In this document: one piece after another, positions 45,396 through 55,734 of the stretch
Position numbering within the stretch: position 1 is the first letter of the stretch
Layout of the letters: each line of letters begins with the position of its first letter
Source of the DNA: Clavaria fumosa
Lineage: Eukaryota > Basidiomycota > Agaricomycetes > Agaricales > Clavariaceae
Direction: 5' to 3'
DNA length: 64,000 nucleotides
Assembly: GCA_951802425.1 (NCBI GenBank)
Contig: OX637795.1
Location: 496,001-560,000 of the forward strand
The notes under the pieces: generated by a model
Told to the model about the DNA's origin: nothing
The model's input: only the letters and a program-made list of their open reading frames with translations
The model's database searches: none
Position numbers and translations under genes: made by a program

Positions 45396-45753
45396 TATTA
45401 GCAGCAATAGAGTAGATATTAGTCTGAATAGAGTAAGATCCTTAGTTCTGGACGAAGCTACAAGTTATATTCAATAAATACCTGAATAGAGTAAGACTAG
45501 CAACTCTATCAGTAAAGTAATGAAGAGCAGAACAGTAAGTACTCACTCCTTAGTTCTGGACGAAGCTAAGGAGTGTGGACGACTATACTAAGGCTTATAC
45601 CAGCCTGTGGTAGCTATAGTAATGATAATGTGAAACATAAGTAAAACAAGGAGTAGTGAAACTTCCCCTGGAGTCCATACTCCATTGTACCAGCCTTCTA
45701 GGCCTGTTACTCTTCGTCATAGCCATCTAGGCTCGTCAGACATCCCCTTAACA
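45396..45753 (-). repeat. Copia 5' LTR
   Basis: Matches the 3' LTR at 357 of 358 positions (single T/C difference near 45715). Near-identity means recent insertion. Confidence 0.95.
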
Positions 45754-45758
45754 AGGAG

Positions 45759-48358
45759 ATCACTACGCAAGTGCCGCCTGCCCATTAAATCAGTTTCAAA
45801 TGCCAGATCAAATAGTTTGGCTACATACTGTTGCTCCTCCAAGTCCAAGCCCATTGAAATAAGAACAGAGTGGGAAATCGTGTCATCGAGAGTAGAGACA
45901 ACACCGCCATTAATCTCCTGGGCCTCCTGCCGCAGTAGAGATAGCTTTGCAGCTGCAAGCCCGACCTCTACACCAAGTATGTCAGTACGAATCTCAGCCA
46001 AGTAGATAACAACGTGCTTTTTTCCCGAAACTCAAAGGGGTTCGGCTTGGTACTATTCGATTCCCATGCCTCGATGGCATCCTTCCATTCAGTTACTGAA
46101 TCCTTGGGAAGTGAGGCATTTAGCTCCTGAAACGCATGGATGTGTTCATTCCGCTCTGGGACAGCTGCCTTCATCCTTCGCAGTAAGGATGCGCCTGATG
46201 GCCTGTTAACACACTGAGTAAAGTGAACAAAGTAAAAGTTACTGAGACCACATATTTTTTTCCAGTTCATGTCACCAAAATGGTCATCCAGAGTGTCCCG
46301 ACGAGATCCTGGTCCCATCTCCTTGGTGCTGGAACCAAGGGAGTTAGTGTGGGACCAGCCACGCTCCGGTGCTTCACCATCGGTCTGGCCAACTTGAGGA
46401 GTAAAGTTAAAGGAATAAGAGGAATGACATATAGAGCGGTGTGCGGGAAGATGAAACTTTGGAACAAGAAACTTGACTTCGACATTGTCTTCGTCAATGT
46501 GATATTCATTGGGAAACAACTGCATGCGACTCCAGAACTTTCGATTCCACTGGCAGGCGATATCATAGGAGATAACAATTTTTTTGAACTTGGCATTGCA
46601 TCGGCGCATGGTATTGAAGAAGATATAGTCTATATTAACAAATCTGGTAGGCAGATATAAGCCAACGGTAAGGGTAGCAGAAAGATATATGTACTTCTCA
46701 CCCTTCTGAAGATCTGCCACCCCATTTGGCCGCTTCATGTCATGACGGATACAATCAACAGTCCCAGCCCCAGTGGTGTCCAAAAAGCGAGTGTCTCTTG
46801 AGTTTGCCCTCGCCATTGCATCATAATTCGAACATGTGGATCGTTCCTGAGGTATATTTCCACTGTCTTCAAGAAATGCTTTGTAATTCTTTTCCTCAAC
46901 TAAGTACGCCCAACCGTGGCTCAGAGAGGGGTCAGCCTTCTCACTGGAGACCTTCTTCCGTTTTAATTTAAAGTTTGCATCAATTCCAACAAAAAGCGAG
47001 TAGAGCCAGCGTTGATTTTGGGGTGCACTCTCCCACCCTTCTGGCAAGTTTATTCCGGGCTGCGGACAGGCAGGACAAAGGAGCGTGCATTCCCCTTCAA
47101 CTGTGGCAGCGACACCGCCATGATCGTGACCGCGACCCGCTCGTTTGAGCATCTTGAGATGCCACCATTCCCTAACCATGCGAAGAAAAGCCCTGTATTG
47201 ATCCTGTTCAAGTAATATGAGATTAACCATATGCTATCAAATGTGGCACTCACTGGAGGGGGAGAAATGTTGTTGTTTGTCAAGCGAGATAAGGTGTTGT
47301 GGAATTCGAAGGCAGTAACTTTGGACTCAAACGAAAGTGTTTGGAATTGTTGAAGAGCTTGAAACGTAGCGGCTGATCTCGGGGACTTCGTTGCGGATGG
47401 GAATAGACGACTCCGGAGCAATTGTTCTAAATTCCAGGAGCGGTTTCACATGCGCAAAAATCGAGGGTGATGGTATGGATTCCATTGGTGTGGATGATGA
47501 CGAACTCGCCACCTATCGCGAGTCGAGGGTTAATGCATCGCGAGCCTGTTCTGCGGGAAAGCTGTATCCGAAGCCCAAGTTCCCTGAGAGTTGTCCGTTC
47601 GAAGAACGTGCCATTCCACTTCTGGCAACGATGCATCATCAGATTCATCAGTGAAATAGTTTGGATAGGGGCTTGGTATAAACTAGTTTATACCTGTCTA
47701 TAACACCTAGAGGTGTTAAGAACCGCTTAAAACCACTTAAAACCAGTTTATACCTAGCCCCTGTCCAAATGATTTCACTGATGTTGACAACTTCAAATCC
47801 AATCAAATCGCTCACATTGATGAAATGAAATGGAGATCGCCGGTGGTTCGAAACAAGACAAGGCCCACAGAATAATTCGTCACCGAAGCAGTCTGAGCAG
47901 CGGTAGTCGGGTTGACGTGTGTTGCACTGAATACAGAGCTCTTGTGAGATCGAATGCCCTCGTCCTTCTAACATAATCATTTTGGAAAGATATTTATCAC
48001 CCTCGATCGTCCACAAAGCGAGGAGCTCATCACAATCGCCCTGAGTTTCTCTCTAATTCCACTGAGTAAAAGAATTTCCCTCAACGAAGTATGGACCCAC
48101 AGAACGATGACCCGTATGGGAGCCGCCATCACCACAAGCATCTCCACCGACATTCTGAGCTGGTAAGTCGTTGCAACCAACCGAAGCTTGAAAGGAGTCC
48201 TTGTCGATATGGGTGCCAGGAGCCCGTGACAATTCCACAATAGTATTGCAAACAGAAACTTTACTGGATGCGACAGAAAAGGATGCATGACGGACTCTGT
48301 CGGTGTCAGAAGTAGGAACGTGATATAGCCTAGCACGTTTTCGGCCTTTGGGATGCAT
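45759..48358 (-). pseudogene. KDZ transposase, N-terminal and catalytic part (CxC2 type)
   Basis: Starts at 48358 (MHPKGRKRARLYHVPTSD). A CxC2 cysteine cluster follows: CIQCNTRQPDYRCSDCFGDELFCGPC...H. Then WNGTFFERTTLRELGLRIQL and GEFVIIHTNGIHTITLDFCAC. After a GT-AG intron (47204-47253) comes REWWHLKMLKRAGRG and the RNase H fold, with likely acidic residues in GIDANFKL, SYDIACQW and TDGEAPERGW. Damage: an in-frame TAG at 48055-48053; a 138-bp MITE at 47646-47783; a frame change near 47425; a 1-base change in an A/T run near 46020; and the copia insertion at 45754. The transposase is therefore dead. Confidence 0.9.
47646..47783. mobile_element. 138-bp CATCAG MITE in the KDZ gene
   Basis: Inverted ends CATCAGTGAAAT followed by TTTGGAYAGGGGCT, arms of about 38 bp, TSD TT (47644-47645 and 47784-47785). 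The first 12 bases are identical to the 90-bp MITE at 39679, but the rest differs. Confidence 0.85.
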
Positions 48359-48462
48359 CGTAGTGGTTGAATGAGCTCAAGTCGAGGACATGATTATGCA
48401 TCACAATGTGGCGTGGCGTGCGTTGGTACGAGTACGTATAGTTGAGTACGTATAGTTGTATA

Positions 48463-49227
48463 CTACTCTTCTGGGACCTCTATTCTGCGTGCCATAACAG
48501 AGGACATGTAGATTTCGCGCCTCTCGGCAGTACCCAACAGATACAATTCCTCTCGGAGATGCTCGACTGCACGCGACACCCACTGCAAATGTATGGAATC
48601 CATCATACCTTCGTCGTCGCAACTATTGTTCCAGAGCACTTTCCACCTCTTCAACGCCAGCCTCAACTCTTTGTCAATGTCCCATTCCAGGTAGAATAGA
48701 TCGCCACGTTGGAAACGATCAATACGAATGTCTTGACTGTCACATTCATGCCGTAGATATAATCCATGAATTATGTCGAAGCGCATTTCTTCAACTGGAT
48801 CTAAGTCGAAGATATCACGATTTGGGCGACAGTCTTGAGCATGTTTAAATCCAGGAATTGTGTTGAGGTGCTCGGAATTTGTAGACAGAGATAGGATAGC
48901 ATCGTGATTCAAGGTTGTCGATAAGACGAGTTTTGGGTCATAGAATATGAGGCGAAGCATGGGCGAAACATGCACAGGTTGTTTAGCAAGGCCACTGACT
49001 CTAGGGTTGACATGAGGAATAACTGGTGTTCCTCGTCGACCCCTCTTACGCTTGTACGCAGTGTGGTTTTGGGCAGAGCATGCATTCTTACATCTAAGAA
49101 CAAGTATTGGTCTCAGTGTATGGCATTAGATTACTGCTTACCTTTCTGACTGAGCATAATGCTTCTTCTGTGTTAATCTAGCAGCATGGCGTTCAGCGTC
49201 GTTCTTATATTTGGGGGGACGAGCCAT
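48463..49227 (-). CDS. KDZ passenger gene, 238 residues, function unknown
   Basis: Exons 49227-49142 and 49093-48463 with a 48-bp GT-AG intron; the phase closes (S-E-R|C-K-N). Starts MARPPKYKNDAERHAARL, a short basic segment I recall at the N-terminus of several Agaricomycete proteins next to KDZ transposases. The remainder has FYDPKLVLSTTLNHDAILSLS, an acidic DIFDLDPVEEMRFDIIHGLYLRHE and a C-terminal helical part. No catalytic motif is seen. Transcribed in the same direction as the transposase, about 100 bp upstream of its start. Intact. Confidence 0.65.
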
Positions 49228-49824
49228 CTTGGAAGCAGAAAGAGAGTGGATGTTTATATAACACGAGAGTATCCTGACGCCTAAAATACGATCCTTCATC
49301 CTCCAGCATAACTGCTTGCATTAAAACTTATAAAAATTATACCAGGATATTGAACACACTGTTTAGGAGCCATCCATTAAAAAAAAAACGATTATAACAC
49401 TTTCCTCAAATTTTTACATCTCTTGTTCACTCAGTAGGATGGAAACTGTGGCTGTGTTCACTACGACTATGACTGAGTGCCTCACGGCCTTATCTCCATG
49501 GCTGGTTTGTCATATATTGTAAAAATTGGTGTGCTGCTTGGGCACAAGACTGGAAAATTTCCAGATATTTTTTTGGTTTTACTCAATCTTACGTTCAGCT
49601 ACTATATCATGTATAATTTCAGTAGGATGGTAATTGAGGAGCATGACCTCATGACAGCCCTAGCATTCGTTGACACCGAACGCGTTGTGAACGTTGATCC
49701 TGGATCTAGTTTGTGGCACAGGAAGACAAACATTGACAGTATTCAAAAACACAATTTATCATTGGACGGGCGGGCACTAGAACTACTATCGCCATTGCAA
49801 AAGTACCATACGGCAACACATGAA
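49228..49824. other. Intergenic region in the KDZ element
   Basis: AT-rich, with TTTATATAACAC on the plus strand near 49252. It probably holds the promoter of the 238-residue gene on the minus strand. A plus-strand open frame (49477-49944) has no recognised features and is not called. Confidence 0.4.
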
Positions 49825-50360
49825 TCAGACAGTAATAATGGTGACTTGTCCTGCTCGCTTCGCTGTCTCAAATGCAATCTCCGCTGTTCTTTTGCCTTTA
49901 TGACGCTGGAAACATGCGCCACTTACACCGCTGACAAGCGGTAGGACAGTATGCCTAAAGAGTGAGGTTAGCTAGCTTTTGAACCAAACAATAGCTTACC
50001 AATCTTTAAACACCCCAACCTCAAGACCCTTGGATACAACGTACCACCGGTCTGAGGCGTTCACCTGAGGAAAACCTGGGGTTGTTTCCTCCTGGCCGAG
50101 GTGGCAGGTACATGTAGCGCAGTGAATCAGCACAGGCGAACCAGTGTCGCTATCTTCATGGCTCTGCTCGGAAACGGCGGCTGGGGGATCATTGGGAACT
50201 TGAGAGTGGGATATGGTCCGCTCAAGGACTGTATAGAATTTTTAGCGGATAAAAATGAACTTTTGAGATACGCACGGTTGAGCCGGGAGAGTATCTCCAC
50301 CAGAATGTCTGCGGTGGGCGAGGAGGAGGCAGGCACGTCTTTGGTGTTCGCTGTGCGCAT
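49825..50360 (-). CDS. KDZ passenger gene with viroplasmin/RNase H1-like domain
   Basis: Three exons, 50360-50276, 50228-50000 and 49930-49825, joined give 139 residues with all phases closing and GT-AG introns of 47 and 69 bp. The C-terminal half reads RWYVVSKGLEVGVFKD, then CGVSGACFQRHKGKRTAEIAFETAKRAG. This is the pattern of the caulimovirus viroplasmin / RNase H1 N-terminal fold (YVV..G...G.F..W......V.G..G..F......A..A...A). That fold binds RNA-DNA hybrids in RNase H1. The N-terminal half is low-complexity. A longer start at 50408 is possible. Role in transposition is unknown. Confidence 0.65.
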
Positions 50361-50408
50361 GTCGGGTGGATAAACGCAGTGGGTAAGTGGCGACGAAATG
50401 AAGGTCAC

Positions 50409-51274
50409 GCATCACACAGTTTATGAAGATTTTTGAATAGGGCCATCGCCATCACTTACGTGCCAAATGTAAAACAGTGGACAATTGGGTAGCGAATAGG
50501 GCGCATGACACGTTCTCATTCACGGTGTTCCTAGTCCTGTGAGAAGACGGGGTAAGTGGGGGTAGGAGGGATGCATCACGTCTTTACATTTGTTCCTAAC
50601 CTCACCTAAACAGGAGCAGAGTTGTCATCTTGTCGTGTTTGTCATGGGGTGGTGGGTATGTATGACACAATCGCAGGTCACTAGGCTTGTGAGAAGACCG
50701 GGCAGTGCGGGAGGGATGCATCGCGCTGCTATTCCTAACCAGGAGTTGTCCATAACCAGAAAAAAAATGCAATGGAGTTGTCGTCTCAACATGGTTGTCA
50801 AGAGGGGTGACAACAATGCATGTCGCGTTTGCGTTCGCATGTTCCTAGCTTGCAGGAAGACAGAATAGGCAAGCGTGATGGCGGGGATGCATCACGTCTT
50901 CAAGCTCGTTCCTAGCTTTGCCAAAAAAGGTGTAACAATGGAGGTGTCACCTTCGATGAGATCTCGCATTCCTAGTCCTGTCAAAAAACGCGAAGGAATA
51001 GGGATTAGCGGTAGATTCCCCACGCTGACACATTCATAGTCTTGCCTAAAACGGAGCAAGTGGGAATAGATGTCCGATGAATGTGCATTCACAACCTCCT
51101 AATCGCATCAGAAAAGGGTAGACATCGACATCGCCGTCGTACGTAGTTCTTGGTCTTGCACAAAAACACGAGTTAGAATAGGTTTGTTGAACAACACGTG
51201 CAATTGTACCTAGACATGACAGAAGCCACTTAAAACCGATACACCAAAACCAGAACTACCTGACCAGATACACC
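50409..51274 (+). repeat. Degenerate repeats upstream of gene A
   Basis: Imperfect units of about 75-170 bp with GTTCCTAG(T/C)CTTG-like and GGGATGCATCACGTCTTYA cores (about 50529, 50680, 50845, 50965, 51145). No gene. It probably includes the gene A promoter. Confidence 0.5.
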
Positions 51275-51933
51275 ATGCCGCGATCATGGACGACAGATGC
51301 GCAGCAGATGTTTCTCAAGTCTTGCATGCCGCAGTATCTTGAAGCGCAGGCAACAGGGGATCTCTCTGCATTCTGGCCACGAGTTTATCGAGAGTGGTTT
51401 GAAGTGTTTCCAGAGAAGGACGTCGAATTCCCGGGGTGCGATAAGTTGACTGCAGAAGAAGAGACGAATTTGGGGTCTAAAGTGAAACACAGGCACGAGG
51501 TTAGTGCTGAAGTCATGCATTATGATGTGGCTAAATGGATGGCAGATGCTACACACCTGGTTCCGATGGAGGAATAACAATACAGTGCGCAAAAAGCAAA
51601 CAGAAATTAGCTTTTCAATACCCAAACCTCGCCATTTACAAGACGTACAAGTGTATTCGAAGTTGTTTTACAACCAGGAGTTGAAACCGATGCTCGAGAA
51701 GGAGATAGATGGAAATCTTCCACATACAGAAAGGATAGCCCAGATTATGAAAATGACGAAGAGAGAGTACGATAAAGCGAGCAACGAGGTGAAAGCGAAG
51801 GTGAAGGCAAAGAAAGCGGAGATGTATCAGGAACTGCTGACGAACCTCGAATCTGGACCCCCGACGCCCAAACAAGCTCAAGCTGGCATCAACAACTTGC
51901 CCGAGCTGGCCGGCAAGTTTTTCAAGTATATTA
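51275..51933 (+). pseudogene. Gene A, exon 1 and first part of exon 2
   Basis: Exon 1 is 51275-51499, exon 2 starts at 51546. The complete gene, after removing two transposons, is 51275-51499, 51546-51933 plus 52619-52694, 52752-52861, and 52912-52930 plus 54590-55472, giving 566 residues with every phase closing. The N-terminus, WTTDAQQMFLKSCMPQYLEA...FWPRVYREWFEVFPEKD, followed by WFRWRNNNTVRKKQ and IQ/VQVYSKLFYNQELKPMLEKE, matches a widespread Agaricomycete transposon-associated hypothetical protein. It may be a DNA-binding helical domain. The exon is cut by a palindromic TA element. Confidence 0.75.
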
Positions 51934-52616
51934 TTGCTGTTTTCAGCACACTTGGCGGACTGCACATAACGCACAAATTTACACTAATTTAAAAGATGAA
52001 TCTGAGGTAAGGCTTATATGGACAATCTTATAGTATATCATTAGGGCTACACAGCCACATTTTTGCATTGCAAAATATGTTATATTGGGGGAGATATAGG
52101 TGAATCTTCATTTTTGGTTACACAAACATATGTGATAAGTAACTCAGGAACAAGGCATCTGATAGACATGGTTATGAGAGCAAAAATGGTGTACATTAGG
52201 AGGGCTAGGCAGCCCCATATGTATAAAAAGGGATTAGTGACAAATAAGTACAAATATATGCACAACAAAATGGTGCAGATTTTGTTGTGCATATATTTGT
52301 ACTTATTTGTCACTAATCCCTTTTTATACATATGGGGCTGCCTAGCCCTCCTAATGTACACCATTTTTGCTCTCATAACCATGTCTATCAGATGCCTTGT
52401 TCCTGAGTTACTTATCACATATGTTTGTGTAACCAAAAATGAAGATTCACCTATATCTCCCCCAATATAACATATTTTGCAATGCAAAAATGTGGCTGTG
52501 TAGCCCTAATGATATACTATAAGATTGTCCATATAAGCCTTACCTCAGATTCATCTTTTAAATTAGCGTAAATTTGTGCGTTATGTGCAGTCCGCCAAGT
52601 GTGCTGAAAACAGCAA
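51934..52616. mobile_element. 683-bp near-perfect palindrome with TA target duplication
   Basis: Two 338-bp arms (51934-52271 and 52279-52616) around a 7-bp centre, with very few mismatches (for example A/G near 51977). Ends TTGCTGTTTTCAGCAC; flanking TA at 51932-51933 and 52617-52618. Removing it restores gene A (KYI|KRTTGW). The TA target suggests the Tc1/mariner superfamily. Open frames inside are mirror images and not genes. Confidence 0.9.
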
Positions 52617-52618
52617 TA

Positions 52619-52930
52619 AGCGAACGACGGGTTGGACTGGATTCATCGTCCTTGGAGGGCCTCAGCCTATTCAAGGGGGGCTTAACGTTGCGTCGTAAGG
52701 ACCTCATCAACCATCACGCTCTTTCGCTGAATTGTTTGTGACACACTGCAGATACTTCTCGGATGAGGACATGATCAACCACCAAATGTTCCAAATCTTT
52801 CATCCTGGATATCAACGCGAGGTCGTCGTACCATTTGGCGAATACCTGCGAATGATTTATTGTGAGTTTCTGGTCTGTTGTCGTTCTTTTCATTTGCTTA
52901 TGTGTTACCAGCCTCGAGCAGCGTCAATAA
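52619..52930 (+). pseudogene. Gene A, middle exons
   Basis: 52619-52694 (KRTTGWTGFIVLGGPQP), 52752-52861 (YFSDEDMINHQMFQIFHPGYQ...GEYLRM) and 52912-52930. Introns at 52695-52751 and 52862-52911 have GT-AG ends. Broken at TAA (52928-52930) by a PIF-Harbinger element. Confidence 0.75.
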
Positions 52931-53149
52931 GGACAGTCAGAGTCAACGTTTCAATGATGATTTAGCAAACGATTCAGGGAGCGATTTACATCTGCCTGAA
53001 ATGCCGAAAGTTCAAATCGTTGCTGAAGCGTGAAGCGGCTCAAGAGCCGCTTCAACCTTGAAACGTACTTCAATTCCTTGTGTGATTTGGTACCTAGCTA
53101 GAGTGCCCCTAATAAATTTCTTACTTCTACGCCCTGCTGTTACCATACG

Positions 53150-54085
53150 ATGGCAAAACGAGAGGTCAAGAAGACAGCACGAGCTCAAGAGCCCCCCTCA
53201 TCTCATGAAAGTGATGATGCTGAACTCAGCAAGCCAAAGCGCAAGAAGCGACCTCCCAAAAAGCAACAGAGGTTGCCCAAAGCTCACGAGAGTGACAGCG
53301 ATGTGTCTGTTGCAGAAATTGAGGACCCGGGGCCTTCACTGGGTGCTGATGTTGAGTGCGTCATGCTGGTTTCTATACATTGGACGATCAACTGAGACAA
53401 AATCAGTTGGAAAGAAGAGGAACTTACATGGTCCCTGCTCACAGCACTGACAGATGATCCAGTCATCAAACAGGGTCTATTCCCTGGCCAAGGGGGTAAC
53501 ACTTCGACTGTGAAAGGTGGCGGAAAAAAGAAAATCGACCATCAGTACCGATTGGCCACCATGATATTCGAAAACCATGCGAAGTATGGCCCCCAGTTCA
53601 AAATAGCCACAGAGCCAAAGCAGAAGACGTTATGGGCAAACAAAATCAAGAATCGGCTGAATACGTACGCCTGACTGATATCCTAGCCCTGCGCTGTGGA
53701 ATTACTGATGGCCTTGTAGGTTGGTAGCAAAAACTCGCATGTACTTGGGGGAAATGGGCGAGACAGGTGCTGGAATAGAATCAGAAGATCAAATTGACAT
53801 GTCTCTCGAGAACACCTTCACAAACAAATGGGGTACATAAGTTATTTGCTCGCTTGCTGTGTATGTATTAATCTCCCACTTCAGCCGAAATCAAGAAAAG
53901 CTTTCCGTGGCTCTGGGAAATGAAGGCCCTTGTTGCTGAGCGTCCCAATCTTAACTCCTCTGCCTCACCTCATCTCCGCAATCTTCATCTAATTCACTAT
54001 CCTCATCATCAGCATCCCAACCATTCTCCGAATCATACCCTGCAGCCCCAGCATCTGCATCTTTGCCAGGGAGAAGATCCATGCT
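53150..54085 (+). CDS. PIF-Harbinger Myb/SANT-like protein
   Basis: Exons 53150-53355, 53407-53664, 53720-53832 and 53885-about 54085 with GT-AG introns and closing phases. Basic N-terminus (KRKKRPPKKQQR), then a trihelix/SANT-like domain: DWKEEELTWSLLTAL, PVIKQGLFPGQGGN, KIDHQYRLATMIFE, KIKNRL. It is followed by ARMY-free helical GEMGETGAGIESEDQIDMSLENTFTNKW and FPWLWEMKAL. PIF/Harbinger transposons need such a Myb-like partner to bring the transposase to DNA. The last ~45 residues after ERPNLN are probably not native, because the deletion point lies near 53945. Confidence 0.75.
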
Positions 54086-54379
54086 AAACTCAGAACTGTC
54101 AAAGTCCGAAGAGGTTGTCGAAAGGGACTCGGAGCTAGTATCTGACTTTGAGTCATCTTCATGATCTGTGGCCTCTGGAGTAGGCGCATGGAAGGGTGCA
54201 AGCGGTGGAAGGGATGGTGAATAACGCTGCCTTGGGACATACTCTTGCCTTGTATTTACAAGTTGCTGCCTGAGCTGTGCTGCAAGTTGAATGCGTCTTT
54301 TCCCTAATGCACGGCGGTATTGCAGGTAGGCTTTGAGGAGTCTTTTAGTTCGGGCAAGGCGGCGCTCACCCAAAGGCAT
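53951..54379 (-). pseudogene. PIF-Harbinger transposase, N-terminal remnant
   Basis: 142 residues starting MPLGERRLARTKRLLKAYLQYRRAL, a basic helical start, then QRYSPSLPPLAPFHAPTP and a Ser/Asp-rich acidic tail (SKSDTSSESLSTTSSDFDSSEF). Position and direction fit the transposase gene of a Harbinger element, convergent to the Myb-like gene. The catalytic DDE part is absent, so the assignment rests on position and my memory of similar N-termini. Confidence 0.45.
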
Positions 54380-54589
54380 TATTCTGTTGCAAGAGGACCA
54401 CAGCAGACATATTTAATTTAATCTAATTCAGCTGGAACAAGGCCTGGAACACTTCTGAATCACTGAAATGAAACGGGACAGTCAAAGATATATGTGATTC
54501 AGCAACAATTCAGACCTTGAAGCGTTGCTGAATCAGCTGTTGAATCAGCTGCTGAAATGCTCTGAAACGCTGACTCTGACTGCGCCTAA

Positions 54590-55472
54590 TATACCCCAAG
54601 ATCTATCCACCAACCCGGATACTCACAGCGATCCCCATATATCTCACTCTGGCATATCGAATGGAACCAACATTTCCAGCATTCCTGACCTTCCCAATGA
54701 TCCCAATAATCTCAGCGTACCTGGCGTTCCCAACCTTCCTAGCGCGCCGAACATTCCCAGCATCCCAGGCATTCCTGACCCTCCCGGTCTTTCCAATTTG
54801 TCCAATCTCCCCAATCTCCTGGGCCTTCCTGATGTACCCGACCCGTCCAACATTTCTGCCTACCACTTGGATGCGGATCTTGATCCTGATTGGATGGCCA
54901 CGCTTCCCGACTACTTTTTCGACACCCCTTGCATCACCAGTGTTGCATCGCTGTATATGCTCCCAATCCCCACCGCTTCCCATCTTGGAATGCCCAATAT
55001 CCCGATGACGGAGGATACTTCCCAATACTCCATGTTTCTCAGCAGTCATATTAACGGTTCAGACTCCCATTTGGCACCGGCTCTCACTCCTCTAGGCCCC
55101 TCGAATCCTCCCGTTTTGAACGCCGCTGCAAATGACACAAATGGGAAAACCTTATCGTATTACAATTCCAACATCCCTGCCACGCCGCCAGCTACTTCTC
55201 GTGATGCATTGCTGTCATCATCACCTATTTCTGCCGAGTCTGAGGATCGGCGTCGCTCTGTATGCACAATCACCCTGACGGAGAAGGGCAAAGATATGGG
55301 ATATATTTTCTCGGCAAACTCCAAGAAGGAGAATAATGTGACTGGAGGTGGACGTAAGCGAGGTGCTGCCGGACGAGGCCGGGGTCGAGGCCGAGGTCAT
55401 GGTCATGGTCGTGGTGGAGCCCAAGGTCAGGGGGATACCAGAAGTGCAAAGCGAGTACGTGTCGATGCCTAA
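54590..55472 (+). pseudogene. Gene A, C-terminal part
   Basis: Starts NIPQDLSTNPDTHSD. A proline-rich repeated stretch follows: IPDLPNDPNNLSVPGVPNLPS, then NIPSIPGIPDPPGLSNL. The C-terminus has GGGRKRGAAGRGRGRGRGHGH, an RGG-like nucleic-acid-binding tail, and KRVRVDA. Stop at 55472. Frame open throughout. Confidence 0.75.
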
Positions 55473-55734
55473 CGAGTATGCGGTGAGGCCTAACGAGGTA
55501 TGGGGATGGTGGAGACTGAGCCTAGTGGCCACATTATTTTGATGTTTAAGTAACTTTTTGGCAATTAGTGTAATGTGTCGTACATCCCCCACAAAGGTGG
55601 GTGGATTATATACCATTCTCGAATGAAAGTTAAGGTACATGCAGGAATCTGTCTACTAGTATTTGTAAGGGGAAGTAAGTTGGATGATACTGTATTAAAG
55701 AGGAATGGGAGCTGGGAAGACAGAGGGTGATGAG
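55473..55734. other. Gap after gene A
   Basis: 260 bp of AT-rich sequence with no gene; probably the 3' flank of gene A. Confidence 0.4.

Larger units (their letters stand above)
36081..45753 (-). mobile_element. Ty1/copia retrotransposon, full length, two nested insertions
   Basis: LTRs of 358 bp at both ends differ at one base. TSD AGGAG at 36076-36080 and 45754-45758. Coding strand is minus. Without the nested 662-bp and 4008-bp elements it is about 5.0 kb with one gag-pol frame interrupted only by a TGA at the gag/protease border. It interrupts the KDZ transposase gene. Confidence 0.95.
52931..54586. mobile_element. PIF-Harbinger element, internally deleted
   Basis: Ends GGACAGTCAGAGTCAACG and (inverted) GGCGCAGTCAGAGTCAGCG; TSD TAA (52928-52930 and 54587-54589), the hallmark of PIF/Harbinger. 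Length 1656 bp. It holds a Myb/SANT-like ORF (plus) and the N-terminus of a second gene (minus), but no DDE domain. Removal restores the frame of gene A (SSVN|NIPQD). A 12-bp stem, TGAAGCGGCTC / GAGCCGCTTCA, lies at about 53029-53055. Confidence 0.85.

Noticed and set aside
49477..49944. 155-residue plus-strand frame
   Set aside because: It overlaps the last exon of the viroplasmin-like gene on the other strand, which has a clear domain and good splice sites.
52063..52487. Two 135-residue frames on opposite strands
   Set aside because: They are mirror images created by the palindrome.
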